Of a DNA stretch of 64,000 nucleotides, positions 16,015 to 23,874 are shown one piece after another; position 1 is the first letter of the stretch; each line of letters opens with the position of its first letter. The notes under the pieces were generated by a model, which searched no databases, was not told where the DNA came from, and saw nothing but the letters and a program-made list of their open reading frames with translations. Made by a program: the position numbers and the translations under genes. This stretch comes from Marivivens donghaensis (GTDB taxonomy: Bacteria > Pseudomonadota > Alphaproteobacteria > Rhodobacterales > Rhodobacteraceae): the NCBI RefSeq assembly GCF_023541015.1, contig NZ_JALNPR010000002.1, positions 372,001 through 436,000 of the forward strand, in the 5' to 3' direction.

Positions 16015-19000
16015 TCACCTCTCGATGTCAAACGGCTTCCGCGGCCGGATATCCTCGAGCGCAGCATAGAACGCAGGCAACACCAGCAAGATCAAAACCG
16101 TTGCCGCCAACAAGCCAAAAACAACCGAGATAACGAGTGGTTTCAACGTCTGAGCTTGCGTCGAAGTTTCGAACAGTAAAGGTGCCATTCCCATGATGGT
16201 CGTTGACACCGAGACAAAAATCGGTCGGAAGCGCGACCTGACAGCCTCTCCGGCGGCCAGTGCGGCAGAAAGCCCTTCGGCGCGGCGTTCATTGATGACG
16301 CCGACCAATAAAATCGCATTGTTCACAACAATACCGGCAAGAGACGCGGCCCCAACCAGAGACGGCATGGAAATATTGTAGCCCATAAGGACATGGCCCC
16401 AAATCACGCCTAGAAAAGCAAGTGGGATGGTGATCATCACAATGATCGGCTCAACATAGCTTCGGAACTGGAAGCTGAGAACAATGTAGATACCTACCAA
16501 GCCGATCAAAAAACCACGCAGGATCGAGGCGACGGTCTCGGCTGAATTTGCGGCTTGCCCTCCAACTTCGAAGTCAAGGCCTGGGGTTGCAGACACCAAA
16601 TCAGGAAGAAAACCATCGACCAGTTGAGCGGTGATAGCGTCAGCGTTGCCGATGCGACCGTCGACGTCAGCAGCAATGGTTAATGTCCTCAAACCATTAC
16701 GCCGTGTGATGCCTCCCCATCCGCGTGCCTCGTCAATGGTAACGATGCTCGATAGTGGCACAGTCACTCCGTCGGGCAGGGCAATTTTGAAGTCATTTAA
16801 GTCGGCGCGGGTAACGCGTTCAATATCAGGCAGGCGCACTTCAAGGTCCCAAGCAAGATCAGCGCGCCGAATTTCCGAAAGTTGAGTACCAAGAAAAGCG
16901 GCACGAAGTTGGCCAGCGACATCCGTGGCAGTCAGTCCAAGCGCCTCTGCACCTGGCGATAAGGTCAGTCGCAACTCAGTTGCGCCGGGTCGTAGATCTA
17001 GGATCGCGTTGCGCACACCAGCGTATGTCTCGAGTTCAGCCAAAGTGTTACGCCCTGCCGCTTCGAGCGCGACAAGGTCAACGTGATTCAGGCGCAGTTC
17101 AACGGCGATACCCTGAGGGCCAATCCCCGGCTCAGTTAGGATTAGGGATGATACCCCAGCCAATGGGCCGATCTCTTCTCGCCAGAGAGTGACAATCTCA
17201 TCCAATGAATTTGCTCGAGTCTCAGCGCCAAGAAGGTCCACTGCAACAGTGGCTACATGAGCGCCATTTTCGCCTGTCGAAAGGTTGCGGCCAAGTCGGG
17301 TAATGCGACGGATCACGAGTGTCTGCGCCGCAGGCTGTTCGGGGGAAAGGCGTTCATTTACGCGGTCTAGAGCAGCCTCAACCTGCACAACGGCTTCTGT
17401 CGCTCGTGCCAGCGGGGTACCGGCAGGCAGCATCAATCGCGCTTCAAGAACATCGCCATCTATTTCAGGCATAGCCTCCCGCTTGACCACCCCCCCGACT
17501 AGAGCGCCCACAGTCAGGATAAGGGCCCCAATCGCGAGGCCTGCAACCAGCCAGCGCGCCTTGATCGCTGCGTCAGCCAGACGGCCCACACCACGTTCAC
17601 GCAAGGTATCGAAGCCTGCATCAAAGCGAGTTCGGAAACGAGACGGAGTGGTATTTTTCATCCCGCCTTTTAGGTGATGTGGCAATATGAAAAAGGCTTC
17701 GATAAGCGAAGCGGCGAGCGCCGCCAACAAGACGACAGGCAGAACTTCGAGCACGGCCCCCAATTCACCCGCCAAAAAAGCCAGAGGTAGAAACACTGCC
17801 AACGTCGTTAGGAATGACGATATAACGCCAGGGGCTACAGCTGTGACACCTTTGGTTATAGTTTCGACTGTCGGATCTTCAGCGGCATGCACCGCAATGG
17901 AATCCGCAATCACAATAGAGTCGTCCATTACGATGCCGATAGCCATAAGAAGCGCAACCAACGTCATCATATTCAAACTGAGACCAGTCAATGCCATCCA
18001 GAGGAATGCACCGGCAAAAGCAACGGGCAAGCCCATTGCCGCCCAGATCGCAAAACCAGGGCGAAAAAACAAACTCATGACGATGACGACTAGAACAAGG
18101 CCGATCACCCCGTTCTGCACCAGCATCACCAATCGATCGCGGATGATGGATGTCACGTCCTGAACGACCTCAACCTTGATTGAGGCAGGTAGGCGATCCG
18201 TTTCCTCAGCTACAAGCGTTGCCACGCCGTCCAGCACGCGCAATGCGTCTGCATTGAGCGCTTTCGCCACGTCAAGCACGATAGCAGGAGCGCCATCGAC
18301 GAAGGCGCGATCGTGTGGCGGCTCGAAGCGCTCCTCGATCAACGCAACGTCGCTCAGCGTCAGAGTAGCACCATTCGGTAGCACCATAACGGGGATCGTG
18401 GCCAGCTCAGCAGCGGTGTCACGCTCAGCGGTGAAGCGCACAGTAAGTTCGGCACCATCTCCCTCAAGCGTTCCGATAGGCAGGTCAATGTTTTGCGCAG
18501 CGATAGCCATAGCAAGTGCCGCGGGTGTGAGCCCGTGCCCTTCCATCGCTGTGCGCGAGACAGAAATTGTAAGTGTGCGGGTGCCCAAGCCTCCGCGTGT
18601 AACACGGGCAACGCCAGGCAGAGCTGTCAAGCGGTCCGACAGTCCGTCTGCGTAGAAATCCAATTCGCTTAAGGGGAGATCGCCCGAGATGGCAACTGAT
18701 GTGACAGGATCGGTGCGATGTAGTTCGCGGACAACAGCCGGATCTGCGCGTTCTGGGAAGGTGTCGATGGCCGAAACCTCGGTCCGCAGAGAGTTAACGA
18801 AGCGCAAAGCGTCATTGCCAGGCGCCATTGTGGCTACTGCTCGCGCGCGACCAGCCTGTGCGGTGCAGGTGAAGGTTTCTAACCCCTCGACACTTTGCAC
18901 GCCGTCCCAGAGGGGGGCGCAGATAGCTGTTTCCACATCTTCGGCGGTCGCACCTTTGTAGGGTACGACAATCTCGGCTTCCACCGCGCGGAAATCAGGG

Positions 19001-19104
19001 AAGGTCTCGCGCAAAAGTCCAGGCGCCGCAAAGAAACCTGCAGCAAGAAAAAGAAGCAATAGAAGATTGCCCGCCGTCGGATGGCCCGTGAACCAACGTA
19101 TCAT
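16015..19104 (-). CDS. RND efflux transporter, inner-membrane permease subunit
   Basis: 1029 residues, the normal length of an RND pump. It has TM1 at about 10-32, a large periplasmic loop, a central membrane block with GIVMDDSIVIADS (paired aspartates of the proton relay, around residue 395), a second periplasmic loop, and a C-terminal membrane block ending LLVLPAFYAALEDIRPRKPF. It exports small molecules using the proton gradient together with the neighbouring fusion protein. The start overlaps the fusion-protein stop as ATGA. No outer-membrane channel gene is nearby, so it probably uses a TolC-like protein encoded elsewhere. The substrate is unknown. Confidence 0.93.
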   Translation of the reverse strand: MIRWFTGHPTAGNLLLLLFLAAGFFAAPGLLRETFPDFRAVEAEIVVPYKGATAEDVETAICAPLWDGVQSVEGLETFTCTAQAGRARAVATMAPGNDALRFVNSLRTEVSAIDTFPERADPAVVRELHRTDPVTSVAISGDLPLSELDFYADGLSDRLTALPGVARVTRGGLGTRTLTISVSRTAMEGHGLTPAALAMAIAAQNIDLPIGTLEGDGAELTVRFTAERDTAAELATIPVMVLPNGATLTLSDVALIEERFEPPHDRAFVDGAPAIVLDVAKALNADALRVLDGVATLVAEETDRLPASIKVEVVQDVTSIIRDRLVMLVQNGVIGLVLVVIVMSLFFRPGFAIWAAMGLPVAFAGAFLWMALTGLSLNMMTLVALLMAIGIVMDDSIVIADSIAVHAAEDPTVETITKGVTAVAPGVISSFLTTLAVFLPLAFLAGELGAVLEVLPVVLLAALAASLIEAFFILPHHLKGGMKNTTPSRFRTRFDAGFDTLRERGVGRLADAAIKARWLVAGLAIGALILTVGALVGGVVKREAMPEIDGDVLEARLMLPAGTPLARATEAVVQVEAALDRVNERLSPEQPAAQTLVIRRITRLGRNLSTGENGAHVATVAVDLLGAETRANSLDEIVTLWREEIGPLAGVSSLILTEPGIGPQGIAVELRLNHVDLVALEAAGRNTLAELETYAGVRNAILDLRPGATELRLTLSPGAEALGLTATDVAGQLRAAFLGTQLSEIRRADLAWDLEVRLPDIERVTRADLNDFKIALPDGVTVPLSSIVTIDEARGWGGITRRNGLRTLTIAADVDGRIGNADAITAQLVDGFLPDLVSATPGLDFEVGGQAANSAETVASILRGFLIGLVGIYIVLSFQFRSYVEPIIVMITIPLAFLGVIWGHVLMGYNISMPSLVGAASLAGIVVNNAILLVGVINERRAEGLSAALAAGEAVRSRFRPIFVSVSTTIMGMAPLLFETSTQAQTLKPLVISVVFGLLAATVLILLVLPAFYAALEDIRPRKPFDIER

Positions 19105-20402
19105 TGATGAACCTCGATCGCGGTCAGCGCCATTCCAGGAATAGCAGGAGCGATGTCGTCGATGACGACAATGTCGCCCGGCTCGATCCCGTCGGCGATG
19201 ACGATGCGCCCATTCTGAGAAAGGGCAACTGAGACCGGACGCAATTCTAAGAGGCCACCATGACCCAAGACGCGTACCATTCCGCCATGGAGCGCTGTTT
19301 CAGGAAGTACAACTGCGTCAGTGAGAGGCTCGCCTTCAAAGGAAATCAGCACTTGCATGTTTGGAACCAGCGGCAGGCGGCTTGGTGGGTTAGCTCCAGC
19401 ATATGGATCATCAACGACCACCACGACCGGCACGGTCCGAGCACGAGCGTCAAGCGCACCTTCAACCCGACTAATGTGGGCTGACCAGATCTGCGATGGG
19501 TCTGACAACGGACTAAGAACCACATCAACTTGCGTGAATGGCATGGCGCTCAACATCATCTCTGAAACAGAGATTGTATCAGACGTGTCGCCAAACAAGC
19601 CACGAAAGCTATCGATCGGCAGATGCGCGACGACCTCAGCGGCAGCGATGCCATTTGCCCGGACAACGACCTGACCGGGTGCGACGGTTTGAAACCGCTC
19701 GGCAGCGACCTCGGTGACCCTTAGATCGAAAGGCGTCCTTATCTCGGTGTGCTCCAGTGCCCTCAAGGCCCGCGCAATTGCAGCTTCGCTACGTGCGATC
19801 TGTGCTGTGATCCGAGCCTCACGAGGCGGGATCAATGCGAGGCTGTTTTCCAATTCGGCAACAGTGCGGCGGGCCAGAAGGGTTGCGCGCTCAGCATCAT
19901 CGGCGCGGGACTGGGAAATCGTCTCCTGAGCGGCCAACGTGCTAATGCGCTCCAGTTCAGCTTCGGCAAGAACGAGCCGCTCGCGCTCCAATTCTAATAT
20001 CCGGGCAGTGTTGGTCGCTTCAGTAGCCAACTGCGCGCTTTCAGCGTTAAAAGCCAACAGGTCTGCCTGGGCCTGAGCCAAAGCAAGCTCGTAATCGGCA
20101 GGATCAATACGCAGCACCTCGGTCCCGGCCGGGATCAGGCGTCCGGGCTCCAAGTCGGGGTGACGCCAGATCACCTCACCCTGCACCTCCGCAACCGCAA
20201 CCCAGGTATCGGCCGCACGCAGGTTTCCCCAAACATTGATCGTGGGACGAATAATTTCTGACGCGGCCGTAATAACCCGGACTGGCAGAGCAGGCGCTGC
20301 ACTCTCAATCCGATCTGGGCCGGGAGCAGACGAAATCAACCAGACGGCGACAGCGATACCAAGCGCGATGGGTGGTGCAGCGAAGAGCGGGGCTAAACGC
20401 AT
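19101..20402 (-). CDS. Periplasmic membrane-fusion (HlyD/AcrA-type) subunit of the RND pump
   Basis: 433 residues. There is an N-terminal membrane anchor (ALGIAVAVWLISSAP), then a lipoyl half-motif (VAEVQGEVIWRHPDLEPGRLIPAGTEVLRIDP). A long coiled-coil hairpin spans about 105-215, with repeated Ala/Glu/Arg heptads. The second lipoyl half contains IRTPFDLRVTEVAAERFQTVAPGQVV, followed by beta-barrel and membrane-proximal domains. It starts 4 nt after the cytochrome b561 stop with an AAAGGA site. It bridges the pump to an outer-membrane channel. Confidence 0.93.
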   Translation of the reverse strand: MRLAPLFAAPPIALGIAVAVWLISSAPGPDRIESAAPALPVRVITAASEIIRPTINVWGNLRAADTWVAVAEVQGEVIWRHPDLEPGRLIPAGTEVLRIDPADYELALAQAQADLLAFNAESAQLATEATNTARILELERERLVLAEAELERISTLAAQETISQSRADDAERATLLARRTVAELENSLALIPPREARITAQIARSEAAIARALRALEHTEIRTPFDLRVTEVAAERFQTVAPGQVVVRANGIAAAEVVAHLPIDSFRGLFGDTSDTISVSEMMLSAMPFTQVDVVLSPLSDPSQIWSAHISRVEGALDARARTVPVVVVVDDPYAGANPPSRLPLVPNMQVLISFEGEPLTDAVVLPETALHGGMVRVLGHGGLLELRPVSVALSQNGRIVIADGIEPGDIVVIDDIAPAIPGMALTAIEVHQ

Positions 20403-20406
20403 GAGG

Positions 20407-20904
20407 TCATCCTTTCGCTACGCGCATCCGCGCCAAGGTGCCGTCACGCAGAACGAAGTGGTGGTAGAATGCACCTAAGACATGAAGGGCCACTAACGCC
20501 AACAGCACGATTTTCATCACGTTGTGCCCCTGCGCAGCGGCCTCAACACCTCCGAACCACGCGACCGATCCGCTCACCGGCATCAGGATCATCAACGCAT
20601 AGAGGCCAAAATGAGTGAGTTTGGCGAGTGCCCCCTGTAGCTTGTTGGCTTCAATTGCTTCCGGCACACCATGCCGGGCGCGCAGAGATATTCGCCACAT
20701 CGCAAAGAGCAAGACGAGGGCACCGCCCCCGACATGGGTAAAGACGAGCGGATCGAAGCCGATTTCCATCCCGTCAGTCACGCGATCCCACGCTGCCGAA
20801 ATCGCACCCTTGAAGAGGTATTGCTGGGCGATCAACGCAAAGACCAGCCAGTGTAAAACTATTTGCAGGCGAGAATAGCCAGAGGGGACAGTTTTGACAT
20901 TCAT
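20407..20904 (-). CDS. Cytochrome b561 family protein
   Basis: 165 residues with four membrane segments. Candidate heme-ligand histidines are in LQIVLHWLVFALI, VFTHVGGGALVLL, LTHFGLYALMI and LHVLGAFYHHFVL, the YodB/CybB pattern. It should carry b heme in the inner membrane and move electrons from quinol. It is first in the operon with the fusion protein and RND pump and is divergent from a TetR gene. A b561 in an efflux operon is not required for pumping and may link the operon to redox stress. Confidence 0.92.
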   Translation of the reverse strand: MNVKTVPSGYSRLQIVLHWLVFALIAQQYLFKGAISAAWDRVTDGMEIGFDPLVFTHVGGGALVLLFAMWRISLRARHGVPEAIEANKLQGALAKLTHFGLYALMILMPVSGSVAWFGGVEAAAQGHNVMKIVLLALVALHVLGAFYHHFVLRDGTLARMRVAKG

Positions 20905-20967
20905 GGCAGGGACCTTTGTAACTGGACTGAAGACTCGGGATAGTAGTTGTTGGCGCTTCCCTTATAT

Positions 20968-20987
20968 GTTAGTGAGTTATAACTAAC
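20968..20987. promoter_or_regulatory. Palindrome between tetR and the efflux operon, candidate TetR operator
   Basis: GTTAGT and ACTAAC are 6-bp perfect inverted arms in a 20-bp element (GTTAGTGAGTTATAACTAAC). It lies in the 95-bp space between the divergent TetR and cytochrome b561 genes and ends just before the tetR ribosome-binding site (AAGAGGTGA). Its size and place are typical of an operator controlling both directions. Confidence 0.7.
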
Positions 20988-20999
20988 AAGAGGTGACAA

Positions 21000-21593
21000 A
21001 TGTCCAGCCGACAGAGTGCTGAAGAGCGAAAGACGCAGATCGTGGCTGCGGTGTTAAAATTAGCCGATGAGATTGGCCCTGATCGGTTAAGTACAACAGA
21101 TGTCGCACGCGCCATTGGCCTCAGCCAGCCTGCGATCTTTCGCCACTTCCCGACCAAAAACGAACTCTGGCTGGAAGTGGCCGAGTATATCGCGGAACAG
21201 CTAAAGACAGCTTGGAGCGCAGCAGAACTCTTTGCTAATGGGCCGAATGATCGATTGAAGGCTTTGATCGAAGCGCAGCTATCAGAAATTGCCCACACGC
21301 CGGCCTTGCCATCAATCTTATTCTCCCGCGAATTGCAGGTAGAAAATCCTGGCTTGCGCAATGTGTTTCGCGAAATTCTCAGCGCGTATCAAAGTCGATT
21401 GGTTTCGACGATCCGAGATCAGCAGGCGTCTGGGTATCTGCAGGGTGACGAAAGTCCCGAAGACATCGCCATTTTGCTAACCTCGCTTGTGCAGGGTATC
21501 GCAATTCGATGGACCCTTGGAGCACGTGGCTTTTCGCTCGTGAATGAAGGTTTGCGCTTATTTGACGTGCAAATGGCGTTGTTACGCAGATAG
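21000..21593 (+). CDS. TetR/AcrR-family transcriptional regulator
   Basis: 197 residues. The N-terminal TetR helix-turn-helix spans about 8-55: RKTQIVAAVLKLADEIG, then STTDVARAIGLSQPAIFRHFPTKNELWLEV. The C-terminal ligand domain ends with ILLTSLVQGIAIRWTLGARGF, as in AcrR-type repressors. Divergence from the efflux operon and the palindrome at 20968 indicate local repression relieved by a pump substrate. The ATG at 21000 has an AGAGGTGA site. Confidence 0.92.
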   Translation: MSSRQSAEERKTQIVAAVLKLADEIGPDRLSTTDVARAIGLSQPAIFRHFPTKNELWLEVAEYIAEQLKTAWSAAELFANGPNDRLKALIEAQLSEIAHTPALPSILFSRELQVENPGLRNVFREILSAYQSRLVSTIRDQQASGYLQGDESPEDIAILLTSLVQGIAIRWTLGARGFSLVNEGLRLFDVQMALLRR

Positions 21594-21662
21594 AAGAGAA
21601 TCTGGACCGCTTTTGAGAAGCTGCGACGCAGCGATCGGTCAGAGACTGAACCGCAACTTTGG
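21594..21662. other. Short spacer between tetR and the insertion sequence
   Basis: 69 bp with no gene. The original neighbour of tetR on this side may have been displaced by the adjacent insertion sequence, since no terminator or gene remnant is recognisable. Confidence 0.5.
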
Positions 21663-21683
21663 GCGGATGTTGTTGAAAAAGTC
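21663..21683. repeat. Left terminal inverted repeat of the IS
   Basis: Matches the right end in inverted orientation at 19 of 21 positions, including TGTTGAAAAAGTC without mismatch. Confidence 0.75.
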
Positions 21684-21786
21684 GGCCGAAATCGCCGATT
21701 TTGAGGCTTGCTGCCGCCGGACTATCCAATTGCGTTCGGGCGCTCGCCCGTTGACCCGCCTCAAGGCGGTGATTGGGGCGTTCAGC

Positions 21787-23172
21787 TCATGCTGCGGCTT
21801 CCTGTTTGTCGTTTCGCGGGCGTAGCTTTGCGAGTTTTCGGAGGTTCTGTGCGATGGCGGCGAGGAGGAATTCGTCTTTGGCACCATTTGGGCCGCGCAG
21901 GCGTAGTCGGGTCAGGCCGAGAATGCGCTTCAGATGTGCAAAGAGCATTTCTACTTTCTTCCGCTTGTCTCGGGATACCTTGTAGGCTTTGGTCTTGCGG
22001 CATTCGCGGGCGAACTCGCGTGCTTCCTCGTGGGGTTCACGGGTGACGTAACGGGCCTCCGCTTTCGGGCAGCAGATTTCCTTGGATGGACATGTCTGAC
22101 ATGTCGCCTTCAAAGCACGATATTTCTTCCGTCCGCCGATGTCCTGACCCCTGTTCGGATCGGAGTAGTTCCGGCGATATTGCTTGAGGGCCTGACCCTC
22201 GGGGCAGATGTATTGATCATTCGCCTCGTCCCATTCGAAATCCGAGCGGGAGAACGTGCCATCGGTCCGTTCTGATTTGTCGATGACAGGGATGAATGGG
22301 ATGATGCTGCGCTGCTCAACCAGCCATCCGAGGTTCTCGGCGTTGCCATAGGCGGTGTCGGCTGCCAGCCAATCCGGTCTGATGCCGAACCGTTTCTCGG
22401 TTCTGTCGAGCATCGTGCGCGACGCCCCGACTTCGGCCTGACGAATGGCTCGCGTCGCCTCAACATCCATGATTACCGAGCTTTTGGTGTCGATCAGGTA
22501 GTTGGTGGCATAGGCGAAGTAGGGGCGGCTTTCCTCGGCGCGGGTCCATTGCGCCGCCGGATCGGACTTGGCCACGAACTTCGGCTGGGTCGGTGACGCT
22601 GCGCCGAATGCGGCATCATCCAGCGTGTCTAGATATTCCTGCGCGGCCCGGTTGCCCGCCTCGCGTGCGACCTCAGGGCTCCAGTCCTCAGCTGCGATTG
22701 ACCTGGCCTTGTTGGCGTCAGCGGAGATCAGGCTGGCATCTACGGCAAAGCCCTCGCCAGACACCAGATCCTCTTTCAGGCAGCGTTCAACGGTTGTCTC
22801 GAACACCTGTCGCAGCAGACCGCTTTCCCTGAACTTGCCATGGCGATAGCGAGAGAAGGTCGAGTGGTCGGGAACGTTGCCTTCTAAACCCAACCGGCAG
22901 AACCAACGGTAGGCCAAGTTCAGATGAACCTCGTCACAGAGCCGGCGCTCCGAACGGATCCCCATGACATACCCGACCACCAGCATCCGGATAATCAGTT
23001 CGGGGTCAATCGAGGGACGCCCGAGGTGGCTGTAAAAGGGACGAAGAGCATCCCGCATTCCATCTACGTCGAGAAACCTGTCGATCTCACGAAGCATGTG
23101 ATTGGCAGGGATGTGGCGCTCCAGATCGAAATCGTAAAACAGCTGCGCCGGTGCTTCTTGCCTGCCCATCAT
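21787..23172 (-). CDS. IS1182-family transposase (DDE)
   Basis: 461 residues from the ATG at 23172, which has an AGGAGG site; an in-frame ATG 39 nt upstream is possible. The N-terminal DUF772-type domain includes DHSTFSRYRHGKFRESGLLRQVFE. DDE residues are visible in FAVDASLISADA, LAADTAYGNAENL and the C-terminal KKVEMLFAHLKRILGL. A zinc-like block follows the second aspartate (CPEGQALKQY, CQTCPSKEICCPKAEARY). No frameshift or stop is present. Confidence 0.95.
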   Translation of the reverse strand: MMGRQEAPAQLFYDFDLERHIPANHMLREIDRFLDVDGMRDALRPFYSHLGRPSIDPELIIRMLVVGYVMGIRSERRLCDEVHLNLAYRWFCRLGLEGNVPDHSTFSRYRHGKFRESGLLRQVFETTVERCLKEDLVSGEGFAVDASLISADANKARSIAAEDWSPEVAREAGNRAAQEYLDTLDDAAFGAASPTQPKFVAKSDPAAQWTRAEESRPYFAYATNYLIDTKSSVIMDVEATRAIRQAEVGASRTMLDRTEKRFGIRPDWLAADTAYGNAENLGWLVEQRSIIPFIPVIDKSERTDGTFSRSDFEWDEANDQYICPEGQALKQYRRNYSDPNRGQDIGGRKKYRALKATCQTCPSKEICCPKAEARYVTREPHEEAREFARECRKTKAYKVSRDKRKKVEMLFAHLKRILGLTRLRLRGPNGAKDEFLLAAIAQNLRKLAKLRPRNDKQEAAA

Positions 23173-23234
23173 GACGAAATCCTCCAATCCCCTCATATTC
23201 GAGTGAATCAAAGGACTTGCCGCGCTGCAACAAA

Positions 23235-23255
23235 GACTTTTTCAACAGCATCGGC
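23235..23255. repeat. Right terminal inverted repeat of the IS
   Basis: Inverted copy of the left end (see 21663), 19 of 21 matching; upstream of the transposase start by about 60 bp. Confidence 0.75.
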
Positions 23256-23734
23256 GGATTGAGGACGTTCGCTGCATATGTCTACCTAGAACCTACTTAA
23301 ATTCTTCGCCGCCTTGAGGCTACTTCACCTTTGATCAGAGACGCGCATTTGGGATACTCACCTAAATGACTGGTAAATTTTGCATTTCCAAAGGATGAAG
23401 CATCAGCCCTCGAGATGATGCTTAAAAAAGAGTGATCGCGGATATCTATCGCTCTTGATGCCCTAGTGAAGTTTCCAAGGCACATATGCCAAGCAATTAC
23501 ACCGGTTCAACTTCCCAAACGCAAAATTGAACCAACCCATTGAATTATATAAAAAATTAATCAAGGGGTTAAAGTCGCAAAAACCCTTTGGTTTGGGCGG
23601 CTCAAGTTCCTCTCCAAGAAATACTCCCAAAAATTCAAAAAATCAGCCCCCTAACGACACCGATAAGTATTTGAATTTAATTTGAAATTATTAAGTCCAG
23701 CTCTAATGTTGAGATTTTTTGAGCTAGGTTTAAA
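23256..23734. other. 479-bp AT-rich non-coding stretch between the IS and tRNA-Arg
   Basis: Clearly more AT-rich than its surroundings, with A/T runs near 23540-23700. No convincing gene is present; the longest frame (62 codons at 23297-23485) has no ribosome-binding site or family features. The stretch starts at the IS end and finishes at the 3' end of tRNA-Arg, a typical place for remnants of integrated elements, but no integrase fragment or repeat of the tRNA end is visible. Confidence 0.55.
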
Positions 23735-23811
23735 TGGCGGACTGGGGAGGATTCGAACCCCCGACCCCTTGATTCGTAGTCAAGTACTCTATCCAACTGA
23801 GCTACCAGTCC
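23735..23811 (-). tRNA. tRNA-Arg (anticodon ACG)
   Basis: A 77-nt cloverleaf on the minus strand. Acceptor GGACTGG pairs with CCAGTCC, the D-arm is AGCTCAGTTGGATAGAGT, and anticodon stem CTTGA/TCAAG encloses loop CTACGAA with anticodon ACG, which after A-to-I editing reads CGU, CGC and CGA. The T-arm contains GGTTCGAATCC and CCA is encoded. Its 3' end faces the IS and the accessory segment. Confidence 0.96.
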
Positions 23812-23874
23812 GCGTCAGAGTGGGGGCGATGTATCCCCACAGTTTGGTAATGGCAAGAGCCGAAATGAAAGTTT

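Larger units (their letters stand above)
21663..23255 (-). mobile_element. IS1182-family insertion sequence, complete
   Basis: About 1.59 kb with one intact transposase gene and terminal inverted repeats. The outer 21 bp match at 19 positions: left begins GCGGATGTTGTTGAAAAAGTC, right (reverse complement) GCCGATGCTGTTGAAAAAGTC, with a perfect 13-bp core TGTTGAAAAAGTC. No clear target-site duplication is visible, so the outer limits are uncertain by several bases. The transposase frame is uninterrupted, so the element may still be active. Confidence 0.85.

Noticed and set aside
23297-23485. 62-codon minus-strand frame in the AT-rich stretch
   Set aside because: No ribosome-binding site, no family, no neighbours in an operon; most likely chance.
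560-23770. Shared T-arm sequence of the two tRNA-Arg genes as att direct repeats
   Set aside because: The similarity (GGTTCGA-TCCTC) is the normal conserved tRNA T-arm and cannot be used as evidence of an attachment-site duplication.
23825-23845. DnaA-box-like TATCCCCACA near tRNA-Arg and the rpmH region
   Set aside because: Single imperfect match without a cluster of boxes or a dnaA/hemE gene, so no origin of replication is claimed.
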